A stretch of 64,000 nt of DNA, taken from NCBI RefSeq assembly GCF_016862675.1, contig NZ_BONK01000017.1:61768-125767 (forward strand), in the 5' to 3' direction. Source of the stretch: Cellulomonas chitinilytica. GTDB lineage: Bacteria; Actinomycetota; Actinomycetes; Actinomycetales; Cellulomonadaceae. Shown one piece after another: positions 16,741-26,080 of this stretch. Numbering within the stretch: position 1 is the stretch's first letter; the number at the start of each line of letters is the position of its first letter. A program made the position numbers and the translations under genes. Below the pieces are notes generated by a model. The model worked only from the letters and a program-made list of their open reading frames with translations, did not search any database and was not told the DNA's origin.

Positions 16741-18114
16741 ATGACCAGAACCACGACGTGGCGTCGCAAGGCCACGGGACTGACCGCAGGGATCGCCGTC
16801 GCCGCGCTCGCGCTCACCGCGTGCAGCAGCGGCGGAGGTGGCGACGAGGCGACGACGGCCGCCGTCAGCCAGGCCGACATCGACAAGGCGATGCAGACGC
16901 CGACCACGCTGACCTTCTGGACCTGGGTGCCCGACATCCAGAAGGAGGTCGACCTGTTCGAGAAGGCGTACCCGCAGATCAAGGTCGAGGTCGTCAACGT
17001 CGGCCAGGGCGCCGACCACTACAAGAAGATGCGCAGCGCGCTGCAGTCCGGCAAGGGCGCCCCCGACGTCACGCAGATCGAGTTCCAGCACGTGCAGTCG
17101 TTCGCCCTCGGCGACAACCTGCTCGACCTCACGCCGTACATCCCGGCCGACACCAAGGACGACTACGTGCCGTGGGTGTGGAAGCAGGTGCTGTCCACGG
17201 ACGGCTCGAAGATCTGGAGCATCCCGCAGGACTCCGGCCCCATGGGGATCCTCTACCGGGACGACATCTTCCAGGCCGCCGGCGTCCAGGTCCCCGCGAC
17301 GTGGGACGACTTCGCGACCGCCGCCCAGACGATCCACACCGCGAACCCGAGCACCTACATCACCAACCTGCCCGGCAACGACATGGGGCAGTTCACCGGG
17401 ATGATGTGGCAGATCGGCGCCCGCCCGTTCGGCTGGGACGGCGACAAGACCGTCACCATCGACGTGAACTCCGACAAGGCCCAGCAGCTCGCGCAGTACT
17501 GGCAGGACCTCATCCAGAAGGACCTCGTCTCGGTCGACCCGGACTTCACCGACACCTGGTACCAGGGGCTCGCCAACGGCAAGTACGCGAGCTGGTCGCC
17601 GGCCGCCGCGTGGGGCCCGGTGTTCCTGCAGGGGACGGCGGAGAGCACGTCGGGCCTGTGGCGCGCCGCGCAGGTGCCGCAGTGGGAGGCCGGCGGTGAC
17701 CCCGTCTCCGCCAACTGGGGCGGCTCGTCGGACGCGGTGCTGAAGAGCACCAAGAACCCGATCGCCGCCGCGCAGTTCGCGCTCTGGCTGAACCACGACC
17801 CGTCGTCGACGCTCATGATGGCCAACGAGCAGTTCCTCTTCCCGACGACGAACGACACGCTCGCCAGCCCCGAGTTCGCCGACCAGAAGTCGGAGTTCTA
17901 CGGCGGCCAGGAGGTCAACAAGCTCTTCGCCGAGATCTCGACGACCGTCCCCGAGGACTTCGGGTGGCTGCCGTTCATGGACTACGCCTACTCGGCGGGC
18001 CAGGAGACCGTCGGCAAGGCGATCGCCGACAAGGGGGACGTCGTCGGCGCCCTCAAGGCGTGGCAGGACGACCTCGTCGGCTACGCGAAGCAGCAGGGCT
18101 TCACCGTCAAGTAG
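16741..18114 (+). CDS. Extracellular sugar-binding lipoprotein of an ABC importer
   Basis: A 457-residue protein starting at ATG 16741, with AAGGAG six bases upstream. The lipobox LTAC followed by SSGGGG predicts lipid anchoring at the outer membrane face. The mature part is a family 1 solute-binding protein (TLTFWTWVPD start; APDVTQIEFQHVQ). It presents a sugar to the two permeases that follow. The GH42 genes downstream suggest galactosides or galacto-oligosaccharides as ligands. No ATPase is encoded here, so a shared MsiK-type ATPase elsewhere probably drives import. Confidence 0.92.
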   Translation: MTRTTTWRRKATGLTAGIAVAALALTACSSGGGGDEATTAAVSQADIDKAMQTPTTLTFWTWVPDIQKEVDLFEKAYPQIKVEVVNVGQGADHYKKMRSALQSGKGAPDVTQIEFQHVQSFALGDNLLDLTPYIPADTKDDYVPWVWKQVLSTDGSKIWSIPQDSGPMGILYRDDIFQAAGVQVPATWDDFATAAQTIHTANPSTYITNLPGNDMGQFTGMMWQIGARPFGWDGDKTVTIDVNSDKAQQLAQYWQDLIQKDLVSVDPDFTDTWYQGLANGKYASWSPAAAWGPVFLQGTAESTSGLWRAAQVPQWEAGGDPVSANWGGSSDAVLKSTKNPIAAAQFALWLNHDPSSTLMMANEQFLFPTTNDTLASPEFADQKSEFYGGQEVNKLFAEISTTVPEDFGWLPFMDYAYSAGQETVGKAIADKGDVVGALKAWQDDLVGYAKQQGFTVK

Positions 18115-18125
18115 CACGGGACCCC

Positions 18126-18159
18126 GCGCCGCCCCGCGCCCACACCCGCGGGGCGGCGC
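18126..18159 (+). terminator. 13-bp-stem hairpin between binding-protein and permease genes
   Basis: GCGCCGCCCCGCG (18126-18138) and CGCGGGGCGGCGC (18147-18159) pair perfectly around an 8-nt loop. There is no T-run. In ABC importer operons such hairpins usually protect the binding-protein mRNA and reduce read-through to the permeases. Confidence 0.7.
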
Positions 18160-18181
18160 ACCCGGCCTGAGGAGACCCACC

Positions 18182-19123
18182 ATGACCACAGCCGACCTTC
18201 GCGCGCCCGAGAAGCCCACCGTCCTTCGTCGCGGACCATCACGGCTCCGCCGTCGCGAGAGCGCCGCCGCCTGGGTGCTCATCACCCCGTTCGTCGTCCT
18301 GTTCCTGCTGTTCCTCGTCGTGCCGATCGTGTACTCCGGCTACCTCAGCCTGTTCCGCGAGCAGCTCGTCGGGGGGAACACGTTCGTCGGGCTGGAGAAC
18401 TACACGCGGGCGCTGACCGACCCGTCGTTCCTGTCCGGCGTCGCCCGCATGGCGCTGTTCCTGCTCATCCAGGTGCCCGTGATGCTCGGCCTCTCGCTGG
18501 TGTTCGCGCTGCTGCTCGACGCGGGCGTGCTCTACCTGCAGAAGGTCGTGCGGCTCGGCATCTTCATCCCGTACGCCGTGCCGAGCGTCATTGCCGCCCT
18601 CATGTGGGGCTACCTGTACGGCCCGGACTTCGGGCCCTTCGCGCAGCTCGCCGACAAGCTCGGGACGAGCGCGCCACCGTTCCTGTCGGCCGACTGGATG
18701 CTGTTCTCGCTGATGAACATCGTGAGCTGGGAGTTCATCGGCTACAACATGATCATCCTGTACGCGGCCCTGCGGTCCGTGCCGCGCGAGCTGTTCGACG
18801 CCGCCGCGGTCGACGGCGCCGGCACCGTCCGCACCGCGTGGAGCATCAAGATCCCCGCGATCCGGCCGGCCATCCTGCTGACCGTCATCTTCTCGGTCAT
18901 CGGGTCGTTCCAGCTCTTCAACGAGCCGAGCATCCTGCGCAACCTCGCGCCCAACGTGATCGGCATCGACTACACGCCGAACCTCTACGCGTACAACCTC
19001 GCGTTCATCAACCGGGACAGCAACTACGCCGCCGCGATCGCCTTCATCCTCGGCATCGTCATCATGGTCGTGTCGTACACGGTGCAGCTGTCCGCCCAGC
19101 GCAAGGAGCGTGCAGCCCGATGA
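18182..19123 (+). CDS. ABC sugar importer permease, MalF type
   Basis: A 313-residue membrane protein starting at ATG 18182, with GAGGAG upstream. It has six membrane segments after a short cytoplasmic Arg-rich N-terminus. The EAA loop reads ELFDAAAVDGAGTVRTAWS, the contact site for the ATPase. It pairs with the next gene, which starts inside its stop codon. Together with the lipoprotein it should import a galactoside. Confidence 0.92.
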   Translation: MTTADLRAPEKPTVLRRGPSRLRRRESAAAWVLITPFVVLFLLFLVVPIVYSGYLSLFREQLVGGNTFVGLENYTRALTDPSFLSGVARMALFLLIQVPVMLGLSLVFALLLDAGVLYLQKVVRLGIFIPYAVPSVIAALMWGYLYGPDFGPFAQLADKLGTSAPPFLSADWMLFSLMNIVSWEFIGYNMIILYAALRSVPRELFDAAAVDGAGTVRTAWSIKIPAIRPAILLTVIFSVIGSFQLFNEPSILRNLAPNVIGIDYTPNLYAYNLAFINRDSNYAAAIAFILGIVIMVVSYTVQLSAQRKERAAR

Positions 19124-20061
19124 CGACCATCCGCGCCACCGCCGAGCCGGTGCTCACCGGCATCCCTCGCGAGACGCCCCCGCCGCCGCGTCGCCGCCGG
19201 ACCCACTCGTCCGACCAGCCGCGCCGCAGCAAGTTGCTCACGATCATCATGATCGTCACGCTCCTGTACTTCCTGCTGCCGCTGTGGTGGCTGGTCGTCG
19301 CGTCGACGAAGTCCAACGCCGACCTGTTCACGAGCTTCGGCCTGTGGTTCTCGGGCACGAACTCGCTGTGGGCCAACATCCAGGACGTGTTCACGACGCA
19401 GGACGGCGTGTACCTGCTGTGGCTGCGCAACTCGCTCGTCTACGCGATCACCAGCGCCGTCGGCGCCGCGTTCCTCGCGACGATGGCCGGGTACGCGTTC
19501 GCGAAGTACCGGTTCCGCGGCGGCAACCTCGTGTTCAGCGGGATCCTCGGCGCGATCATGATCCCGACGACCGCGCTGACGATCCCGACGTACCTGCTGT
19601 TCGCCAACGCGGGCCTCACGAACACCCCGTGGGCCGTCATCCTGCCGTCGCTCGTCAGCCCGTTCGGCGTCTACCTCATGCGCGTGTACGCGGCCGACGC
19701 GGTCGACGACACCCTCATCGAGGCCGCCCGCGTCGACGGCGCCGGGGAGCTGCGGATCTTCTTCACCGTCGGGCTGCGGCTGCTCGTGCCGGGCATGGTC
19801 ACGGTGCTGCTGTTCGCGCTGGTCTCGACGTGGAACAACTACTTCCTGCCGCTGATCATGCTCAACTCGCCCGACCTGTACCCGCTCACCGTGGGTCTCG
19901 CGCAGTGGCAGGCGCTCGCCGCCGGCGGGTCGGGGTCGCGGGCCCTGTTCTCGACGATCATCACGGGCGCGTTCATCTCGATCATCCCGCTCGTCATCGC
20001 GTTCCTGTTCCTGCAGCGGTACTGGCAGAGCGGGCTCGCGAGCGGTTCGGTCAAGGGCTGA
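19120..20061 (+). CDS. ABC sugar importer permease, MalG type
   Basis: A 313-residue protein whose ATG overlaps the previous stop (ATGA). An N-terminal Pro/Arg-rich tail is followed by six membrane segments. The EAA motif is DTLIEAARVDGAGELRIFF. It forms the second half of the import channel. It ends 15 bp before the first beta-galactosidase gene, so import and hydrolysis are in one operon. Confidence 0.92.
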   Translation: MTTIRATAEPVLTGIPRETPPPPRRRRTHSSDQPRRSKLLTIIMIVTLLYFLLPLWWLVVASTKSNADLFTSFGLWFSGTNSLWANIQDVFTTQDGVYLLWLRNSLVYAITSAVGAAFLATMAGYAFAKYRFRGGNLVFSGILGAIMIPTTALTIPTYLLFANAGLTNTPWAVILPSLVSPFGVYLMRVYAADAVDDTLIEAARVDGAGELRIFFTVGLRLLVPGMVTVLLFALVSTWNNYFLPLIMLNSPDLYPLTVGLAQWQALAAGGSGSRALFSTIITGAFISIIPLVIAFLFLQRYWQSGLASGSVKG

Positions 20062-20076
20062 CGGGGAGGACGGGAC

Positions 20077-22206
20077 ATGGCTGTGGAGCACCGCGGGGTG
20101 CGCTTCGGCGCCGCGTACTACTACGAGTACGCGGGGCCGGGCGACGACCCCAAGCCCGAGACCCTCGAACGGGACCTCGACCTCATGTCGGCCGCCGGGT
20201 TCACCGTGATCCGCGCCGGCGAGTCGGTGTGGTCCACGTGGGAGCCCGACGAAGGACGGTTCGACCTCGACTGGCTCGAGCCCGTCCTCGACGGCGCGCA
20301 CGCCCGCGGCATCGAGGTGGTGCTCGGCACCCCGACGTACGCGGTGCCGATGTGGCTGGCCCGCCGGTACCCGGAGGTCGCCGGGGAGTTGGGCACCGGA
20401 GAGCGCATCGGGTGGGGTGCCCGGCAGGAGGCCGACTTCACGCACCCCGCGTTCCGGTTCCATGCCGAGCGGATCCTGCGGCTCGTCGTCGAGCGGTACC
20501 GGGACCACCCGGCCGTCGTCGGGTGGCAGGTCGACAACGAGCCCGGCCTGCACCTGCTGCACAACCGCGGGGTGTTCGAGCGGTTCGTCGACCACCTGCG
20601 GCATCGCTACGGCGACGTGGAGACGCTCAACCGGGAGTGGGGGCTCGTCTACTGGTCGCACCGGCTGTCCACCTGGGCGGACCTGTGGACGCCCGACGGG
20701 AACGTGCAGCCGCAGTACGACCTCGCGTGGCGGCGGTTCCAGGCGTCCCTGACCACCGAGATGATCGACTGGCAGGCCCGGGCCGTGCGTGCGCTCGCAC
20801 GGGACGACCAGTTCGTCACCACCTGCATCGCCTACGAGCGGCCCGCGCTCGACGACGCCGACCTCGCGTCCGTCCTGGACGTGACCAGCGGGAACGCCTA
20901 CTACGGGATGCAGGACGCGCTCCTGCACCCGAGCAGCGAGACGCCGGCCCAGTACTGGACCGCGTACGGCACCTGGGCGCTGTTCCAGGTCGGGGACGTC
21001 ATGTTCTCCAGCCGCGGGGAGCCGTTCCTCGTCACCGAGACGGACGCGCAGTCGATCGGCGGGCCCTCGACGAACTTCCCGGCCTACCCGGGCCAGTGGC
21101 GGCAGGCCGCGTGGGCGCTCGTCGCCCGGGGGGCCCGGATGATCGAGTACTGGCACTGGCACACGCTGCACTACGGCGCCGAGACCTACTGGGGCGGCGT
21201 CCTGCCGCACAGCGGCCTGCCGGGGCGGGCGTACCGCGAGATCGCGGGGCTGGGTGCGGAGCTCGGGCGGGTCGGCCCGGCGCTCGCGGACGCCGTGCCC
21301 GACGCGGACGTCGCGATCCTGTCCTCGACGGACGCGCGGTTCGCGCTCGCGGGCCAGCCGCCGCTGCAGCGCGACGACGGGACCGGGGACCCGAACAGCT
21401 ACCCGAGGATCGTCAGGGCCTTCTACCGGGGGGCGTTCGACGCGGGTCTGCAGGTGCGGGTCGTCCGGCCGCAGCACCTGTTCGTCGACGACCCCGCGGC
21501 GGTCGTCGAGCGGCATCCCGTGCTCGTCGCGGCCGGGTACTACCCGGCGTCCGACGCGGACCTCACCTGGCTGCTGCGGTACGCCGAGGCCGGCGGCCAC
21601 CTCGTCGTCGGGCCGCGCACCGGGTACGCGGACCACGAGGGGCGGGCGCGGGCTTCCGTGCAGCCGGCGATGCTGTCGGAGGCGGCCGGGGTCTCGTACG
21701 ACGAGCTCTCGAACCTCGTCGGGCCTGTGCCCGTCACCGGGGCGCTGACCGGGGACGCCACCGCGTGGGCCGAGTGCCTCGTGCCCGACGGCGCCGACGT
21801 GCTCGCGACGTTCGACCACCCGCACCTGGGGGCGTGGGCCGCCGCCACGACGAGGTCCCACGGCTCGGGCCGTGTCACCGTGGTGGGGACCGTCCCCGGT
21901 CTCGACCTGGCGCGGTCGCTCGCCGACTGGCTCGTGCCCGCACCCCTCGCGGGCTGGGCCGACCTGCCGCCGAGCGTCACCGTCCACACCTCGACGCGGC
22001 CCGACGGGTCCCGCGTCCACGTCCTGCACAACTGGTCCTGGGAGGCCGCCACCGTGACCGCACCTGTCGACCTGTCCGTCCTCGTCACCCCGCGGGGTGC
22101 CGCCCTGGCCGACCCGCCACCCGCTTCCGACGGCGGCGGCTCGCTGACCGCCGGCGAGACCGTGACCCTCGGCTCGTGGGACGTGCTCGTGGCGGTGACC
22201 CGGTGA
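20077..22206 (+). CDS. GH42 beta-galactosidase, first copy
   Basis: A 709-residue cytoplasmic enzyme from ATG 20077, with GGGAGG upstream. Domain A is a TIM barrel with acid/base Glu155 in WQVDNEPG and likely nucleophile Glu321 in FLVTETDAQS. It is followed by the trimerisation domain and a small C-terminal beta domain. There is no signal peptide, so it hydrolyses imported galactosides. It lacks the four-cysteine zinc cluster seen in its partner and is only distantly similar to it, so the two probably differ in linkage or chain length. Confidence 0.88.
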   Translation: MAVEHRGVRFGAAYYYEYAGPGDDPKPETLERDLDLMSAAGFTVIRAGESVWSTWEPDEGRFDLDWLEPVLDGAHARGIEVVLGTPTYAVPMWLARRYPEVAGELGTGERIGWGARQEADFTHPAFRFHAERILRLVVERYRDHPAVVGWQVDNEPGLHLLHNRGVFERFVDHLRHRYGDVETLNREWGLVYWSHRLSTWADLWTPDGNVQPQYDLAWRRFQASLTTEMIDWQARAVRALARDDQFVTTCIAYERPALDDADLASVLDVTSGNAYYGMQDALLHPSSETPAQYWTAYGTWALFQVGDVMFSSRGEPFLVTETDAQSIGGPSTNFPAYPGQWRQAAWALVARGARMIEYWHWHTLHYGAETYWGGVLPHSGLPGRAYREIAGLGAELGRVGPALADAVPDADVAILSSTDARFALAGQPPLQRDDGTGDPNSYPRIVRAFYRGAFDAGLQVRVVRPQHLFVDDPAAVVERHPVLVAAGYYPASDADLTWLLRYAEAGGHLVVGPRTGYADHEGRARASVQPAMLSEAAGVSYDELSNLVGPVPVTGALTGDATAWAECLVPDGADVLATFDHPHLGAWAAATTRSHGSGRVTVVGTVPGLDLARSLADWLVPAPLAGWADLPPSVTVHTSTRPDGSRVHVLHNWSWEAATVTAPVDLSVLVTPRGAALADPPPASDGGGSLTAGETVTLGSWDVLVAVTR

Positions 22207-24212
22207 GCCGCTGGACGGGCCGCTGGCCCACCGACGGCATCGCGTTCGGCGCCGACTACAACCCGGAGCAGTGGCCGCAGGAGGTGTGGGCCGAGGACGT
22301 CTCCCTGATGCGCGAAGCGGGTGTGAACCTCGTCAGCCTCGGCATCTTCTCCTGGGGGCAGCTCGAACCCGAGGAAGGCCGGTTCGAGTTCGAGTGGCTC
22401 GACCGGATCCTCGACCTGCTGCACGAGGCGGGCATCGGCGTCGACCTCGCGACGCCCAGCGCCGCACCGCCAGTCTGGCTGCACCTGGCGCACCCCGAGA
22501 TGCTGCCCGTCGACGCCGACGGCCTGCGGTTCACGCACGGCAGCCGCGAGTCCTGGTGCGTGTCGTCGCCCGTCATCCGGGCGCACGCCACCCGAGTCGC
22601 CCGTGTGCTCGCCGAGCGGTACGGGCACCACCCGGCCGTCCGCATGTGGCACGTGTCCAACGAGCTCGCCTGCCACAACGGCCGGTGCTACTGCGACGTG
22701 TCCGCCGCGGCGTTCCGCGACTGGCTCGGCAAGGAGTACCCGGACGTCGACGCCCTCAACCTCGCGTGGGGCACCGCGTTCTGGGGGCAGCGGTACACGT
22801 CGTTCGAGCAGATCCTGCCCCCGCGCCGCACCACGACCATCCCCAACCCGGGCCAGCGGCTCGACTACGACCGGTTCTCGTCCGACGCGTTCGTCGCGCA
22901 CCTCGAGGCCGAGGCGGCCGTGCTCCGCGAGGTCACCCCGCACCTGCCCGTCACCACGAACTACATGGTCATGGGCGACTTCCACCAGCTCGACTACCAG
23001 GCGACCACGCCGCTCGTCGACATCGTCTCCAACGACCACTACCTGTGGGCCGAGGACCCGCGCGGCTGGGCGGAGCTCGCGTTCAGCGCCGACCGGGTCC
23101 GCGGGCTCGCCGGCGGCAAGCCGTGGATCCTCATGGAGCACTCGACGAGCGCCGTGAACTGGCAGCCGCGCAACCTCGCCAAGGAGCCCGGGCAGATGCT
23201 GCGCAACTCGTTGCAGCACGTGGCCCGGGGGTCGGACGGGGTGCTGTTCTTCCAGTGGCGGCAGTCCCGGGCCGGTGCCGAGAAGTACCACTCGGGGATG
23301 GTGCCGCACGCCGGACGCGACTCCGACGTGTTCCGCGAGGTCGTCGACCTCGGCGGGGTGCTGGGGCGGCTCGCGGAGGTGCGCGGGTCGGTCGTCGCGC
23401 CCGCGCGGGTCGCACTGCTGTGGGACACGCAGGCGTGGTGGGCGACCGACCTGGAGGCCCACCCGAGCGTCGACGTGCAGTACCTCGACGTCGCACGCGA
23501 CCTGCACGGCGCCCTGCTCGACGCGGGTGTGGCCGTCGACGTGCTGCCCGCGTCGTCCTCCCTCGACGGGTACGACGTGGTGCTCGTGCCGACGCTGTAC
23601 CTGGCGCCCGACGGCCTGTCGGCGCGGCTGTCGTCCGTGGTGGAGCGCGGCGGGCAGGTGCTCGTCACCTACTTCTCCGGGATCGTCGACCACGCCGACC
23701 GCGTGATCCTCGGCGGGTACCCCGGGGCGTTCCGGGACCTGCTCGGGGTGCGGGTCGAGGAGTTCGCCCCCTTGGCTGCGGACGGTGCGGTCACGCTGAG
23801 CGACGGCGGCGCAGGGCTCGTCTGGAGCGAACGGCTCACGGCGCCGGGTGCGGAGGTCCTCACGACGTTCGTCGACGGGCCCTCCGCCGGACGGCCCGCG
23901 CTGACCCGGCGCGACGTCGACGGCGGCGGGGGCGCCTGGTACCTGGCGACCCGGCTCGACGCCCCGTCGGTCGCCGCCCTGCTGGACCAGGTGCTGTCGG
24001 CCGCCGGTGTCGCGCCCGTCGTCCCGTCGCCCGGTGGCCTGGACGTCGTGCGCCGGACGTCGCAGGACGGGTCGTGGCTGTTCGCGATCAACCACACCGA
24101 CGCCGACGTCCCGCTGCACGCGACCGGCACGGACCTGGTCCGGTCGGCACCGCACGCGTCGGGCGACGTGGTCCCGGCCCGCGGCGCGGTGGTGCTGCGC
24201 GAGATCGACTGA
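22203..24212 (+). CDS. GH42 beta-galactosidase, second copy, zinc-cluster type
   Basis: A 669-residue enzyme whose GTG overlaps the preceding stop (GTGA). Acid/base Glu154 lies in HVSNELACHN and the nucleophile Glu311 in ILMEHSTSAVNW. Cys119, Cys157, Cys162 and Cys164 match the zinc-binding cluster of GH42 enzymes from Thermus and Bifidobacterium. There is no signal peptide. It closes the regulon: import by the ABC system, then hydrolysis by two different beta-galactosidases. Confidence 0.92.
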   Translation: MSRWTGRWPTDGIAFGADYNPEQWPQEVWAEDVSLMREAGVNLVSLGIFSWGQLEPEEGRFEFEWLDRILDLLHEAGIGVDLATPSAAPPVWLHLAHPEMLPVDADGLRFTHGSRESWCVSSPVIRAHATRVARVLAERYGHHPAVRMWHVSNELACHNGRCYCDVSAAAFRDWLGKEYPDVDALNLAWGTAFWGQRYTSFEQILPPRRTTTIPNPGQRLDYDRFSSDAFVAHLEAEAAVLREVTPHLPVTTNYMVMGDFHQLDYQATTPLVDIVSNDHYLWAEDPRGWAELAFSADRVRGLAGGKPWILMEHSTSAVNWQPRNLAKEPGQMLRNSLQHVARGSDGVLFFQWRQSRAGAEKYHSGMVPHAGRDSDVFREVVDLGGVLGRLAEVRGSVVAPARVALLWDTQAWWATDLEAHPSVDVQYLDVARDLHGALLDAGVAVDVLPASSSLDGYDVVLVPTLYLAPDGLSARLSSVVERGGQVLVTYFSGIVDHADRVILGGYPGAFRDLLGVRVEEFAPLAADGAVTLSDGGAGLVWSERLTAPGAEVLTTFVDGPSAGRPALTRRDVDGGGGAWYLATRLDAPSVAALLDQVLSAAGVAPVVPSPGGLDVVRRTSQDGSWLFAINHTDADVPLHATGTDLVRSAPHASGDVVPARGAVVLREID

Positions 24213-24256
24213 ACCCCCGCCCACCCGGGCCAGGGCCAAGGCCGGGCCGGGGTCGG

Positions 24257-24262
24257 TAGCGT
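24257..24262 (+). promoter_or_regulatory. -10 hexamer TAGCGT of the WYL regulator gene
   Basis: TAGCGT ends about 40 bases before the GTG at 24303 and predicts a short leader that contains GGAGG. It separates this gene from the galactoside operon. Confidence 0.4.
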
Positions 24263-24302
24263 GGCCGGATGCGGACGGGAGGCGTCCGGATCCGGAGGTG
24301 GC

Positions 24303-25355
24303 GTGAGCGAGGAGCAGAACCCGACCGCGCGGGCGCTCGTCGCGCTCGAGCTGATCCAGCGGTCGCCCGGGATCACCGCGCAGCGGCTCGCGGACGCCCT
24401 CGGGGTCACCGAGCGGGCCGCGCGGCGGTACGTCGCCACGCTCAGGGCAGCCGACATCCCGATCGTCGCGACGCGTGGCCCGTACGGCGGGTACCGGGTC
24501 GGCCGCGGGGTGCGGCCGCCGCCGATGCTGTTCTCCGCCGACGAGGCGCTCGCCCTGGTCATGGCACTGCTCGACGGCCACCACGACGTCGCCGACCCCG
24601 GCGCGCCCGTCGGCACCGCGCTCGGCAAGATCCTGCGGTCCCTGCCCGAGTCGGTCGCGCAGCCCGCCCAGGCGGTCCGTGCGGCGGTGTCGCCCGCCCC
24701 CGACGGCAGCGCGGCGCGCCCCGACCCGGCCACGACGACGACCCTCGTCGAGGCGTCCACGGCCCGCCGCTCGGTGCGGCTGGAGTACCGGTCGGAGAGC
24801 GGTCGCACGTGGCACACCGACGTGGACCCGTGGGCCGTCGTCGTGCGGCACGGCCGCTGGTACCTGCTCTGCCACGCGCACCACGCCGACGCCCGGCGCG
24901 CGTACCGGGTGGACCGGGTGCTCGGCGTGGAGCTGCTCGACGCGACGTTCACGCCGCCCGACGACCTCGACCCCGTCGCCGAGCTCGAGGCGCACCTCGC
25001 GGTCGGGTGGGAGTTCGGCGTCGACGTCGTCATCCAGGCGCCCGTGCACCGGGCGCGGGCCTGGGTGCCGCGGACCATCGGGCGTCTGGAGGCGCTCGAC
25101 GGCTCGTCGTGCCGGCTGGTCGCGACCACGTCGAACCCCTACTGGTACGCCGAGCGCCTCGCGGTCCTGCCGGTGCCGTTCCGGGTGGTCGGGGGACCGG
25201 AGCTGCTCGCCACCGTGCGGTCGCTGGGCCGGCGGATGACCTCCGCGACGAGCGGGACGACGGGCGCCACGGACAGCGCCGCCCCGAACAGTGCGGCGAA
25301 CGCCTCGACGGACCCCGGCGCGCCGGACGGCGTCACGCCCGCCACAGCCACGTGA
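24303..25355 (+). CDS. WYL-domain transcriptional regulator
   Basis: A 350-residue protein. GTG 24303 is chosen because GGAGG lies a few bases upstream. An N-terminal DeoR-like winged helix (ALVALELIQRSPGITAQRLA) is followed by a WYL sensor domain containing HGRWYLLCHAHH and a C-terminal WCX region. Such proteins sense nucleic acid or small ligands and often control DNA-damage or metabolic genes. Its 3' end overlaps the convergent DinB gene by 23 bp. The Ala/Thr-rich tail is probably unstructured. Confidence 0.88.
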   Translation: MSEEQNPTARALVALELIQRSPGITAQRLADALGVTERAARRYVATLRAADIPIVATRGPYGGYRVGRGVRPPPMLFSADEALALVMALLDGHHDVADPGAPVGTALGKILRSLPESVAQPAQAVRAAVSPAPDGSAARPDPATTTTLVEASTARRSVRLEYRSESGRTWHTDVDPWAVVVRHGRWYLLCHAHHADARRAYRVDRVLGVELLDATFTPPDDLDPVAELEAHLAVGWEFGVDVVIQAPVHRARAWVPRTIGRLEALDGSSCRLVATTSNPYWYAERLAVLPVPFRVVGGPELLATVRSLGRRMTSATSGTTGATDSAAPNSAANASTDPGAPDGVTPATAT

Positions 25356-25917
25356 GCTGGTCGCCGGCCTTCGGCAGCCACCCGTCGGGCGGGTCCTCCC
25401 CGACGCGCCCGTCGACGACCTCCCGGATCAGGTCGGCGTGCCCGGCGTGCCGGGCGTACTCCTGGACGAGGTCGAACAGGAGCCGCCGCAGGCTGCACCG
25501 GTTCCCGTCGTCGTCGGCCCGGTGGACGAGCTGGTCGAGCCCGCCGTCCGCGAGCGCGGCGCGCAGCCGCGACCGGGAGCGGTGCATCGCGCCGTCCCAG
25601 ATCGCGTAGAGCTCGTCGGGTGTGTCGCCGGCGGCGGCGAGGAGCTCGGAGTGGTTCTCCTCCCAGTTCTCGGGGTGCCAGATCGGTCCGGGGTGCTGCC
25701 CGGCGAGGTGCCACGAGAAGTAGGTGTCCTCGACGGCGGCGAGGTGCTTGAGCAGGCCGCCGAGGGTGAGCGTGGACGCCCCGACGGTCTGGTCGAGGCC
25801 CGCGGCGTCGAGGTCGTCCGCCTTCCAGCGGAACGTGACGCGCATCAGGTCCAAGGAGCCGACGAGGTGCTCGACCTCGGTGCCGGCGAGCGGTGTCCCG
25901 AACTGTTCGTAGGTCAT
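25333..25917 (-). CDS. DinB-family (DUF664) protein
   Basis: A 194-residue four-helix-bundle protein. The histidines expected to bind the metal lie in LLKHLAAVED and EYARHAGHADLIRE. In actinobacteria this family includes mycothiol-dependent transferases. The start ATG 25917 follows a TAGCGT -10 by seven bases with no Shine-Dalgarno sequence, so the transcript is probably leaderless. Its 3' end overlaps the WYL gene. Confidence 0.85.
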   Translation of the reverse strand: MTYEQFGTPLAGTEVEHLVGSLDLMRVTFRWKADDLDAAGLDQTVGASTLTLGGLLKHLAAVEDTYFSWHLAGQHPGPIWHPENWEENHSELLAAAGDTPDELYAIWDGAMHRSRSRLRAALADGGLDQLVHRADDDGNRCSLRRLLFDLVQEYARHAGHADLIREVVDGRVGEDPPDGWLPKAGDQLTWLWRA

Positions 25918-25924
25918 GCGACGG

Positions 25925-25930
25925 ACGCTA
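25925..25930 (-). promoter_or_regulatory. -10 hexamer TAGCGT of the DinB gene
   Basis: On the minus strand TAGCGT ends seven bases before the ATG at 25917. No ribosome site is present. Confidence 0.55.
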
Positions 25931-25937
25931 GGGACGG

Positions 25938-25960
25938 TTCCGGACGATCTCCGTCCGGAA
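25938..25960. promoter_or_regulatory. Inverted repeat in the DinB divergent promoter region
   Basis: TTCCGGAC and GTCCGGAA form a perfect 8-bp dyad with a 7-bp spacer. It lies where the -35 of the DinB gene should be, so it may be an operator. Confidence 0.5.
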
Positions 25961-26080
25961 GGCCGACGCGAACATCACTCGATCGTGCACCGCGCGCACG
26001 GGTGAACCGGGACAAATCGGCGCACGTCCACCCGTACCGTCGCTCGTGCAACCCGTGCACGTCCTCTGGAGCGGAGTCTC

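Noticed and set aside
19024..25049. Long antisense frames across the permease and GH42 genes
   Set aside because: They show the Arg/His/Asp-rich composition of complement-frame translation and have no start signals or domains.
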